From assembly GCA_021555075.1 (NCBI GenBank), contig JAKGBX010000001.1, positions 310,001-374,000 on the forward strand: DNA of 64,000 nucleotides, in the 5' to 3' direction. Below the pieces are notes generated by a model. That model was given only the letters and a program-made list of their open reading frames with translations. It had not been told where the DNA came from and ran no database searches. Of the stretch, positions 17,861 through 24,498 are shown in pieces. Within the stretch, counting starts at the first letter, position 1; every line of letters starts with the position of its first letter. Made by a program: the position numbers and the translations under genes. This DNA comes from Rhodobacteraceae bacterium LMO-JJ12. Lineage in GTDB: Bacteria > Pseudomonadota > Alphaproteobacteria > Rhodobacterales > Rhodobacteraceae.

Positions 17861-17874
17861 TTGATCAATGTCAA
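17861..17874. promoter_or_regulatory. FNR-type site in the ubiT / ubiD divergent promoter
   Basis: TTGAT-CAAT-GTCAA matches the FNR consensus at nine of ten half-site positions. Its centre is 17867.5. A -10-like TAGTAC on the minus strand (17838-17833) would place the ubiT start of transcription near 17826, about 41.5 bp away. That is the class II activating position of FNR. The start site is inferred, not measured. The same site could also affect ubiD on the other side. Confidence 0.7.
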
Positions 17875-17936
17875 ACTTTGCCCGCCCTCCGGGTGCTAAG
17901 GCAGCCAATAGCCGCTAGCCAAAAAGGATTTTTCCC

Positions 17937-19433
17937 ATTCGCACGCTGCCCCCGTTCCCGACCCTGCGCGCATTTCTCGATTGGAACGCTGCCCATGGCC
18001 AGTTGACCACCGTGAGCGACCCTGTCTCGGTGCGCCATCAGATGACGGCAGTGCATCGCGCAGTGCTCGAACGCGCCGGACCGGTCTTGCGGTTCGACCA
18101 TCCCGTGCTGGAAAACGGCACGCGCGCACATGCGCCGGTCGTGGTGAATATCTTTGGCACCACTGAACGCGTCGCGGCCGGGCTTGGCATTGCCCCCGAG
18201 GGGCTGGATGATCTCGGCGCCTTCCTCGCCGCCCTGCGCGCGCCAACCCCGCCTGAAGGAATGCGCGATGCGTTGTCGCGCTGGCCGATGCTGAAGGCGG
18301 CCTTGGCGACCCGCCCTAAACTGACGAAGAATGCGCCGGTGCAGCAGAACGTCATCGAAGATGTCGATCTCGCCACCTTGCCGATTCAGACACATTGGCC
18401 GGGCGATGGCGGGCCGCTGATTACATGGCCAGTGGTTCTGACCCGCCCGCATGGGTCCAAGCCTGACGACGTCAGTCACTATAACGCCGGGGTTTACCGC
18501 GCACAGGTCATCGGGCGTGACCGCATCATCATGCGTTGGCTGGCCCATCGCGGTGGGGCCGCGCATCATCGTAGCTGGCAAAAGGCGGGCGCACCGATGC
18601 CGGTCGCCATCGTCCTTGGAGCCAACCCGGCGACGCTGCTCTCTGCCGCTCTGCCGTTGCCTGAAACCGTATCCGAGCTCAGCTTTGCAGGCGTCCTTTC
18701 GGGCGCGCGTCCACGCCTCGTGCCGGCCAAGACGGTGCCTCTCATGGTGCCTGCCGATGCGGAAATGGTGATCGAAGGCTGGGTCCACCCGAGTGAGACC
18801 GCGCCAGAAGGCCCGTTTGGCGACCATACAGGATACTATAACGCGCCCGAGCCTTTTCCCGTGATGAATGTCAGCGCGCTGACCACGCGCAACGACCCGC
18901 TCTATCTCTCCACCTATACGGGCCGCCCACCCGATGAACCCGCCATCATTGGCGAGGTGTTCAACCGTCTCGCGTTGCCCGTCATCCGCGGACAGATCCC
19001 CGAAATTCGCGATCTCTGGCTGCCGCCTGCGGCTTGTTCCTATCGCATGGCGGTGATTTCGATCGACAAACGCTATCCCGGTCAGGCGCGCCGCGTGATG
19101 ATGGCATTATGGGGGATGCTACCTCAATTCAGCTATACCAAGATTATCGTTGTGGTTGATGAGGACATTGACCCACGCAACTGGGATGATATCTCTTGGG
19201 CTTTAGCGACCCGGATGGATCCGGGGCGCGATGTCATGATTTTGGAAAAAACACCTATGGACTATCTCGATTTTGCCTCGCCCGAAGCCGGACTTGCTGG
19301 AAAGATCGGCATTGACGCCACCAACAAGATCGGCACCGAAACCACCCGCGATTGGGGCGAGGTCATGCAGACCGCCCCCGAAGATGCCGCCTTTGCGGCC
19401 GACCTACTGTCACGCATGGAGGGCATGGCGTGA
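17937..19433 (+). CDS. ubiD: UbiD-family 4-hydroxy-3-polyprenylbenzoate decarboxylase, start codon non-canonical
   Basis: The UbiD fold is clear: APEGPFGDHTGYYN, EPAIIGEVFNRLALPVIRGQ and a VVVDEDIDPRNWDDI segment that hold the prenylated-FMN/Mn site. About 490 residues are expected. The first conventional codon is TTG 18003, but family-like sequence (LPPFPTLRAFLDWNAAHGQL) lies upstream of it in the same frame, back to an in-frame TAG at 17916. Between that stop and TTG there is no ATG or GTG. An ATT at 17937 has AGGA eight bases upstream, and CTG 17946 is another option. I give ATT as the likely start with low certainty; 18003 is the conservative one. UbiD decarboxylates the ubiquinone precursor and needs the cofactor from the next gene, ubiX. 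Confidence 0.85.
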   Translation: MRTLPPFPTLRAFLDWNAAHGQLTTVSDPVSVRHQMTAVHRAVLERAGPVLRFDHPVLENGTRAHAPVVVNIFGTTERVAAGLGIAPEGLDDLGAFLAALRAPTPPEGMRDALSRWPMLKAALATRPKLTKNAPVQQNVIEDVDLATLPIQTHWPGDGGPLITWPVVLTRPHGSKPDDVSHYNAGVYRAQVIGRDRIIMRWLAHRGGAAHHRSWQKAGAPMPVAIVLGANPATLLSAALPLPETVSELSFAGVLSGARPRLVPAKTVPLMVPADAEMVIEGWVHPSETAPEGPFGDHTGYYNAPEPFPVMNVSALTTRNDPLYLSTYTGRPPDEPAIIGEVFNRLALPVIRGQIPEIRDLWLPPAACSYRMAVISIDKRYPGQARRVMMALWGMLPQFSYTKIIVVVDEDIDPRNWDDISWALATRMDPGRDVMILEKTPMDYLDFASPEAGLAGKIGIDATNKIGTETTRDWGEVMQTAPEDAAFAADLLSRMEGMA

Positions 19434-19990
19434 CCCGCGTCGTTCTGGGTGTATCGGGCGCGTCTGGCGCCGCAATTGCGTTGGCCACGGCGCACCATCT
19501 CGTCAAACTCGGCGCGGCTGTTGATTTGGTGGTGTCGCCCGCCGCCAAGCGGACCCTGCTTGCGGAATGTGGTGAAAACGCGCTTGCTGATCTCAGCGAT
19601 CTTGCGGATCAGATGCACAAGTCCGACAATGTCGGTGCACCGATTGCATCGGGCTCGGCGCCAGTTGCCGGAATGATCGTGGCACCCTGTTCGATGCGCA
19701 GCCTTGCAGCAATTGCGAACGGGCTGGACGACAACTTGCTGACCCGCGCTGCTGGTGTGCAACTCAAAGAGCGTCGCCCGCTGATCCTGCTGACCCGCGA
19801 AGCCCCGCTGACCCTCGCGCATTTGCGTAACATGGTGGCCGTGACGGAAATGGGCGCGGTTGTCCTGCCGCCGGTGCCAGCATTTTATCTCAAACCCGCC
19901 AGTCTCGAAGAGGTGGTCGATCAGATTGCCGCGCGCGCCGTCGATCTGTTGCGTATCGCGCCGCCAATCGCGCTGGGCTGGGCCGGATAG
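19430..19990 (+). CDS. ubiX: UbiX flavin prenyltransferase
   Basis: The protein has 186 residues from GTG 19430, which overlaps the ubiD stop (GTGA). The N-terminus VTRVVLGVSGASGAAIALAT is the UbiX FMN-binding loop, and IASGSAPVAGMIVAPCSMRS plus VQLKERRPLILLTREAPL are family signatures. UbiX attaches dimethylallyl phosphate to FMN to make the prenyl-FMN cofactor used by UbiD. The overlap shows that cofactor maker and user are co-expressed. An upstream in-frame start at 19352 lies inside ubiD and encodes non-homologous sequence. Confidence 0.95.
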   Translation: MTRVVLGVSGASGAAIALATAHHLVKLGAAVDLVVSPAAKRTLLAECGENALADLSDLADQMHKSDNVGAPIASGSAPVAGMIVAPCSMRSLAAIANGLDDNLLTRAAGVQLKERRPLILLTREAPLTLAHLRNMVAVTEMGAVVLPPVPAFYLKPASLEEVVDQIAARAVDLLRIAPPIALGWAG

Positions 19991-20005
19991 AGCAGGGGGC
20001 GTGGC

Positions 20006-20422
20006 TTAAAGCACGCCATCAGGCTTGAGTGCAATATCCGCCAGCGTCGAGCGATTGAGATCAGCCAGAAACGCCGCCTCGGCCGAATGCAGGCGCGCTT
20101 TGAGCCCGCAACGTCCATGAATACTGCACGCGCCGCCGTCGACACCAAAACATTCGACCAGCGACTGACCATCCTCAAGCAGGGCGATCACTGTGCCAAG
20201 CTGAATCTCCTCGGCAGGCCGGGCAAGAACTGCCCCGCCGCCGCTTCCGCGCCGCGTTTCGATCAATCCGACGTGCCCGAGGCGCTGCATGATCTTGGCA
20301 AGATGGTTGCGTGACAGGCCGAATTCTTCTGCCATTTCTGCCGTGGAAAACGCACGATCCGGCGCACTTGCCATACGCATGAGCATTCGCAAGCCATAAT
20401 CTGTGAAGGAAGTAAGACGCAT
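20006..20422 (-). CDS. nsrR: NsrR-like Rrf2-family nitric-oxide-sensing repressor
   Basis: The protein has 138 residues from ATG 20422 (MRLTSFTDYGLRMLMRMASA, the usual Rrf2 start). A winged helix (about 1-65) includes GLSRNHLAKIMQRLGHVGLI. The cluster cysteines are C91, C99 and C105 in ECFGVDGGACSIHGRCGLK, as expected for NsrR rather than IscR. NsrR represses NO-defence genes until NO damages its cluster. It is divergent from a haemoglobin-hemerythrin-nnrS run, with a palindromic operator between them at 20442-20464, which fits autoregulation and control of that run. Confidence 0.85.
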   Translation of the reverse strand: MRLTSFTDYGLRMLMRMASAPDRAFSTAEMAEEFGLSRNHLAKIMQRLGHVGLIETRRGSGGGAVLARPAEEIQLGTVIALLEDGQSLVECFGVDGGACSIHGRCGLKARLHSAEAAFLADLNRSTLADIALKPDGVL

Positions 20423-20441
20423 TTGATTGACCTGTTTATCG

Positions 20442-20464
20442 AATGGGTATTTACAATACCTATT
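20442..20464. promoter_or_regulatory. Palindromic operator between nsrR and the haemoglobin gene
   Basis: The core GGTATT-TAC-AATACC (20446-20460) is a perfect 6-bp inverted repeat. Outside one mismatch on each side the symmetry continues with AAT and ATT, giving nine paired positions per arm. It sits 20 bp upstream of the nsrR ATG and 48 bp upstream of the haemoglobin ATG, ideal for an operator acting on both divergent promoters. NsrR is the obvious binder by position. Confidence 0.7.
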
Positions 20465-20511
20465 AACAAGGGTTAGATCAGTTTGCAAACACCAATCCAG
20501 CGGAGGCTCAG

Positions 20512-20940
20512 ATGGTACAGTTACAACCCGTACCGCCGCAAATCAATTCCGCCCGCCCGGAAATGACACGTGCGGTCATGCGCGCAACCGGGCTGGATGA
20601 GGCGCAGTTAACCGCCTTGGTGCACAATTTTTATGCCAAAGTGCGCCGCGATCCGCTTCTGGGGCCGATCTTTGAGACACGTATCACCGATTGGACGGCT
20701 CATCTGGAAAGGATGGTTGCCTTCTGGTCCTCTGTCGCCCTGATGACCGGGCGTTATAGCGGCGCACCGGTTCCCGCCCACATCGGCCTGCCGGTCGCTT
20801 GGGATCATTTCGAACGCTGGCTCGCGCTGTTTGAAGAAACTGCAAGAGAGGTCTGCACACCCGAAGGTGCCGACCGTGTCATCACCCATGCAAATCACAT
20901 CGCACTCTCCCTGGATAACGCCATTCAGAATGCCTCGTAG
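20512..20940 (+). CDS. Group III truncated haemoglobin
   Basis: The 142-residue globin-like protein has LVHNFYAKVRRDPLLGPIFE, VAFWSSVALMTGRYSG and an HIGLPVAWDHFERWLALFEE segment. These are the hallmarks of group III (P) truncated haemoglobins, including the F-helix His in AHIGL. Members bind O2 and NO and often follow NO-responsive regulators. GGAGG precedes ATG 20512. It is the first gene on the plus side of the NsrR-like operator and is followed after 36 bp by the hemerythrin gene. Exact chemistry (NO dioxygenation or reduction) cannot be read from sequence. Confidence 0.88.
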   Translation: MVQLQPVPPQINSARPEMTRAVMRATGLDEAQLTALVHNFYAKVRRDPLLGPIFETRITDWTAHLERMVAFWSSVALMTGRYSGAPVPAHIGLPVAWDHFERWLALFEETAREVCTPEGADRVITHANHIALSLDNAIQNAS

Positions 20941-20976
20941 CCGTCACCCAACTCGCGTTGAAGAAAGGACTCACGC

Positions 20977-21483
20977 ATGACCCAAGCCGCCCTGACCCCT
21001 GATGTCGCCCCGATTGATGATGCCGCAGCGCTGACGCTCTATATCGAAAAACGCTATCACCAGCGCCACCGCGAACAGCTGCCCCAATTGGCCGAACAGG
21101 CCGAGCGGATCGAGATGGTCCATGCTGGCGCAGAGAACCTTCCTGCCGGGCTTTCCGCGATCCTGCGCCGCCTGATCGGCGAGATGGAAGTGCACATGAA
21201 AAAAGAAGAGCTGATCCTGTTTCCCGCGATACGCAAGGGTGGCATACCCGGCCTCGAAAACCCGATTGCCGTCATGCGCGCCGATCACGAAGGCCATGAC
21301 CGCGATATCACCGAGATACGTCGTCTGACAGGTGGCCCCACCCTGCCGGAACACGCCTGCGGCACATGGACTTCGCTTTATGCCGGGCTTGATGAATTCC
21401 TCGCCGATCTGACGGAACACATGCATCTGGAAAATGATATCCTGTTCCCGCAATTCGAACCCGGTGCGACGGTTCAGGGTTAA
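20977..21483 (+). CDS. Hemerythrin-domain di-iron repair protein (RIC/YtfE/DnrN type)
   Basis: The 168-residue protein has the hemerythrin ligand pattern: YIEKRYHQRHREQLP, then GEMEVHMKKEELILFPAI, MRADHEGHDRDITEIR, and finally EHMHLENDILFPQF. The His and Glu residues that hold the di-iron site are all visible. It resembles the C-terminal half of YtfE/ScdA/DnrN, proteins that repair Fe-S clusters after nitrosative stress, but lacks the N-terminal ScdA_N domain. A GAAAGGA site precedes ATG 20977. It lies in the NsrR-controlled run. Confidence 0.85.
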   Translation: MTQAALTPDVAPIDDAAALTLYIEKRYHQRHREQLPQLAEQAERIEMVHAGAENLPAGLSAILRRLIGEMEVHMKKEELILFPAIRKGGIPGLENPIAVMRADHEGHDRDITEIRRLTGGPTLPEHACGTWTSLYAGLDEFLADLTEHMHLENDILFPQFEPGATVQG

Positions 21484-21513
21484 TCAACTTACGCCTATTG
21501 TGATGATTGCCAA

Positions 21514-22551
21514 ATGACACGGGAAGGGGCCAAAGCCCTGCACACGCCGCTTTGCGACACATTGGGATGTGATGTTCCGATCCTTCTGGCGGGCATGGGC
21601 GGCGTGTCGCATTGGGAATTGGCCGCCGCCGTGGCCAATTCGGGCGGATACCCCACGCTCGGCATGGTGCGCGAAGCGCCCGACCTGATCGAACGCGAGG
21701 TTACAGCGTTGCGCGCCGCAACCAATCGCCCGTTTGCCGTCAACCTGATACCGGCAGCCACCGATCCGGCATTGCTTGATGCCCAGATCACCCGCTGCCT
21801 CGATCTCGGTGTCGGGGCGTTCTCGTTTTTCTGGGACGTGCTTCCAAGGGCAATCGAACGCGTCAAAGCCGCAGGCTGCCTTGTTCTGCATCAGGTCGGC
21901 ACGCTGGAGGCCGCGCGCGCCGCTCAAACCGCCGGTTCCGATGTCATAATCGCGCAAGGGATTGAGGCGGGCGGCCATGTTCACGGGCGCAGCGGCGCTT
22001 TCGCGCTGGCTGCCGATATCCTGAGCAGCACAGATTTGCTGGTGGTCGTCTCGGGCGGTATTGCTGATGGCGCAGGCCTTGCTGCGGCGCTCGCCATGGG
22101 CGCACAAGGCGTGCATGTCGGCACGGCCTTTCTTGCCACCGATGAATCCTTTGCCCACCCCTATCACAAGGCCCGCATCGCTAAAGCCGATGGCGCCGAG
22201 ACACTGCTGACAGACGCTTTCGTGCTTAACTGGCCCAAAGGTGCGGCGGTGCGCGTGCTCGCCAACAGCGTGACAGATGCGCTGGGCACAGACCTGATGA
22301 ACCACGACCCGGAAAACCTGCCGCGCGACGTCATCGCATGGGACGATGACGCGCCGCGCCTGCGTTTCAGTACCGATTCACCGCTGCGCACGACCACCGG
22401 AGATCTCGAAGCGATGGCGCTTTATGCCGGGCAGGGCGTAGGGCTGATCCATGATATACTCCCGGCGGGCGACGTTTTGCGACGGATGGTATCTGACGGC
22501 GCACAGCTGCTTGCGCGCGTCCAAACGCACACGCAGCCAAAAGGAGGCTGA
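21514..22551 (+). CDS. Nitronate monooxygenase (2-nitropropane dioxygenase family)
   Basis: The 345-residue FMN-dependent TIM-barrel protein has VPILLAGMGGVSHWELAAAV at the start, a SDVIIAQGIEAGGHVHGR motif at the FMN phosphate site, VVSGGIADGAGLAAALAMGA, and GVHVGTAFLATDES. The family oxidises alkyl nitronates to carbonyls and nitrite. It follows the hemerythrin gene by 30 bp and precedes the cyclo-ligase by 2 bp, so it belongs to the nitrogen-stress operon; it may remove toxic nitro compounds formed under those conditions. Confidence 0.88.
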   Translation: MTREGAKALHTPLCDTLGCDVPILLAGMGGVSHWELAAAVANSGGYPTLGMVREAPDLIEREVTALRAATNRPFAVNLIPAATDPALLDAQITRCLDLGVGAFSFFWDVLPRAIERVKAAGCLVLHQVGTLEAARAAQTAGSDVIIAQGIEAGGHVHGRSGAFALAADILSSTDLLVVVSGGIADGAGLAAALAMGAQGVHVGTAFLATDESFAHPYHKARIAKADGAETLLTDAFVLNWPKGAAVRVLANSVTDALGTDLMNHDPENLPRDVIAWDDDAPRLRFSTDSPLRTTTGDLEAMALYAGQGVGLIHDILPAGDVLRRMVSDGAQLLARVQTHTQPKGG

Positions 22552-22553
22552 CC

Positions 22554-23252
22554 ATGACCACAGATGACGAACCCCAAGGCCGCTATGCCTCCTCTCCCTG
22601 CATGGCGAGCGAAATCGCACCCGACTATTTCGACCCGCTTGGCGTCGATCCAGAGCAGGCCCGCGATGTCGCCCGCTGGCGTCGTGGCGAACGCACCCGC
22701 CTGCGTGCCGCCCGTCAGGCCCTTAGCGTCGATGCGCGCGCCGCCGTCGGTCAGGCCATCATCGACCATTTGCGTGACCTGCTCCAAACCCGATTCAACG
22801 GTGCCAAGGGGCAAATCTTCTCCGCTTATTGGCCGATCAAGGGGGAACCTGATTTGCGCCCCTTGATGCACGAGTTGCACGCTGCAGGTGTGACCATCGC
22901 CTTACCGATCGTCGAAACCAAGGCCGCGCCGCTGGTCTTTCGCCGCTGGACGCCGGACACCAAGATGGTGCGCGGCGATTGGAACATCCCCGTTCCCCCG
23001 CCCGAGGCCGACGCGCTTGTCCCCGACATCACGCTTGCGCCGCTGATGGGCTGGGATGATCTGGGCTATCGGCTTGGCTATGGCGGTGGCTATTTTGATC
23101 GCACCCTCGCCGCCCTGTCCCCGCGCCCCGCAACCATCGGCATCGGCCTTCAGACGGCGCAACTGGCCACGATCTATCCCCAGCCGCACGATATCGCGCT
23201 CGATATCATTCTCACTGACGCGGGTGTTCAGACAGAAAGGACCTCTCCATGA
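22554..23252 (+). CDS. 5-formyltetrahydrofolate cyclo-ligase
   Basis: The 232-residue protein has RWRRGERTRLRAARQALS near residue 40, FSAYWPIKGEPDLRPLM, and the C-terminal signature LAPLMGWDDLGYRLGYGGGYFDRTL that binds ATP and folate. The enzyme converts 5-formyl-THF to 5,10-methenyl-THF with ATP. It carries about 35 extra N-terminal residues relative to short bacterial members. Its ATG is 2 bp after the nitronate monooxygenase stop, and its stop overlaps nnrS by 4 bp, so it is embedded in the NO-stress operon. Confidence 0.92.
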   Translation: MTTDDEPQGRYASSPCMASEIAPDYFDPLGVDPEQARDVARWRRGERTRLRAARQALSVDARAAVGQAIIDHLRDLLQTRFNGAKGQIFSAYWPIKGEPDLRPLMHELHAAGVTIALPIVETKAAPLVFRRWTPDTKMVRGDWNIPVPPPEADALVPDITLAPLMGWDDLGYRLGYGGGYFDRTLAALSPRPATIGIGLQTAQLATIYPQPHDIALDIILTDAGVQTERTSP

Positions 23253-24448
23253 GTACCACCGCCGAACAAATGCGCGCCTGGAACGGGCCGACATTGCTGA
23301 CCTACGGCTTCCGCCCGTTCTTCTTTGGCGCAGGTGTCTGGGCCGCTCTGGCAATGGTGCTGTGGATTCCCATGCTCTCGGGCCATATCGAATTGCCGAC
23401 GCGGTTTGATCCGGTCACATGGCACTCGCATGAATTCCTCTATGGCTATCTTTCGGCCGTGGTTGCGGGGTTTCTGCTCACCTCGGTGCCAAACTGGACC
23501 GGGCGATTGCCGATTGTCGGCTGGCCCTTGGGCGGACTCTTCGCGCTCTGGATCATTGGGCGGCTGGCGGTGTCATTCTCATCAGGCTTGCCGGTCTGGC
23601 TGGTGGCGGTGGCGGACCTCTCCATGCTTGTCACGCTTGCCGCCGTTCTGACGCGCGAAATCGTGGCGGGCAAGAATTGGCGCAACCTCCTGGTGCTTTT
23701 CATGCTTGGCGCCCTGATCCTCGGCAATGGCGTGTTCCACCTTGAGGCAGCGCGCGGCGATTTCGCCGCCCAAGGCTACGGGCTGCGCATCGGTCTCGGT
23801 GCGGCGCTGATGCTGATCGGGGTGATCGGCGGGCGTATCGTGCCCTCGTTCACCCGCAACTGGCTGGTGCGGCGCGGCGCAGGTAAGCTTCCGGTGCCGC
23901 CGATGAAGACCTTTGACAAATATAGCCTCGTGACCCTGCTGATCGCGCTTCTCCTCTGGGTCGTCATGCCTGACCATATGGCAACCGGTGTCGCGCTCCT
24001 GCTTGCAGGCGTGCTGCATCTGATCCGCCTGTCGCGCTGGGCGGGCGAGCGTTCGTTCAGCGAACCGCTCCTTTGGGTGCTGCACCTCGGCTATGCACTG
24101 CTGCCGATTGGCGCACTTCTCGTCGCGCTTGAGATCTTGCGCCCCGGCGTGCTCGGTTTTGCCGCCGCGCAACATATCTGGATGGCGGGAACAATCGGGC
24201 TGATGACAGTGGCCGTAATGACCCGCGCAACACTGGGCCATACCGGGCAGGCGCTCACGGCGGGCCGTGGCACCACCGCGCTTTATGTTTGTGTGCTTGC
24301 GGCCATGCTCCTGCGACTTTTGGCGGGCGTCTGGCCAATGCAGGCAAACATCCTCTATGCGCTTGCAGGGCTTGCCTGGATAGGCGCCTACGGCGGCTTT
24401 GCAGTGCTTTATGGCCCGCTCTTGCTGCGCCCCCTGAAAACCGGCTGA
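23249..24448 (+). CDS. nnrS: NnrS-family heme/copper membrane protein
   Basis: The 399-residue membrane protein has about 12 hydrophobic helices. The N-terminal YGFRPFFFGAGVWAALAM and WHSHEFLYGYLSAVVAGFLL, and the later RIVPSFTRNW and MTRATLGHTGQALTAG motifs, match NnrS. NnrS reduces damage from NO in denitrifiers and is usually induced by NnrR, NsrR or related regulators. It is the last gene of the run and overlaps the cyclo-ligase gene (ATGA). Confidence 0.93.
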   Translation: MSTTAEQMRAWNGPTLLTYGFRPFFFGAGVWAALAMVLWIPMLSGHIELPTRFDPVTWHSHEFLYGYLSAVVAGFLLTSVPNWTGRLPIVGWPLGGLFALWIIGRLAVSFSSGLPVWLVAVADLSMLVTLAAVLTREIVAGKNWRNLLVLFMLGALILGNGVFHLEAARGDFAAQGYGLRIGLGAALMLIGVIGGRIVPSFTRNWLVRRGAGKLPVPPMKTFDKYSLVTLLIALLLWVVMPDHMATGVALLLAGVLHLIRLSRWAGERSFSEPLLWVLHLGYALLPIGALLVALEILRPGVLGFAAAQHIWMAGTIGLMTVAVMTRATLGHTGQALTAGRGTTALYVCVLAAMLLRLLAGVWPMQANILYALAGLAWIGAYGGFAVLYGPLLLRPLKTG

Positions 24449-24498
24449 CATAAAGGCGAGAGGGGGGGTGACAGGATCACCACAGCACTTGCGCGCGC

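Noticed and set aside
24467-24481. GGTGA-CAGGA-TCACC hairpin between nnrS and the acylase gene as terminator
   Set aside because: Only a 5-bp stem and no U-run; too weak to call.
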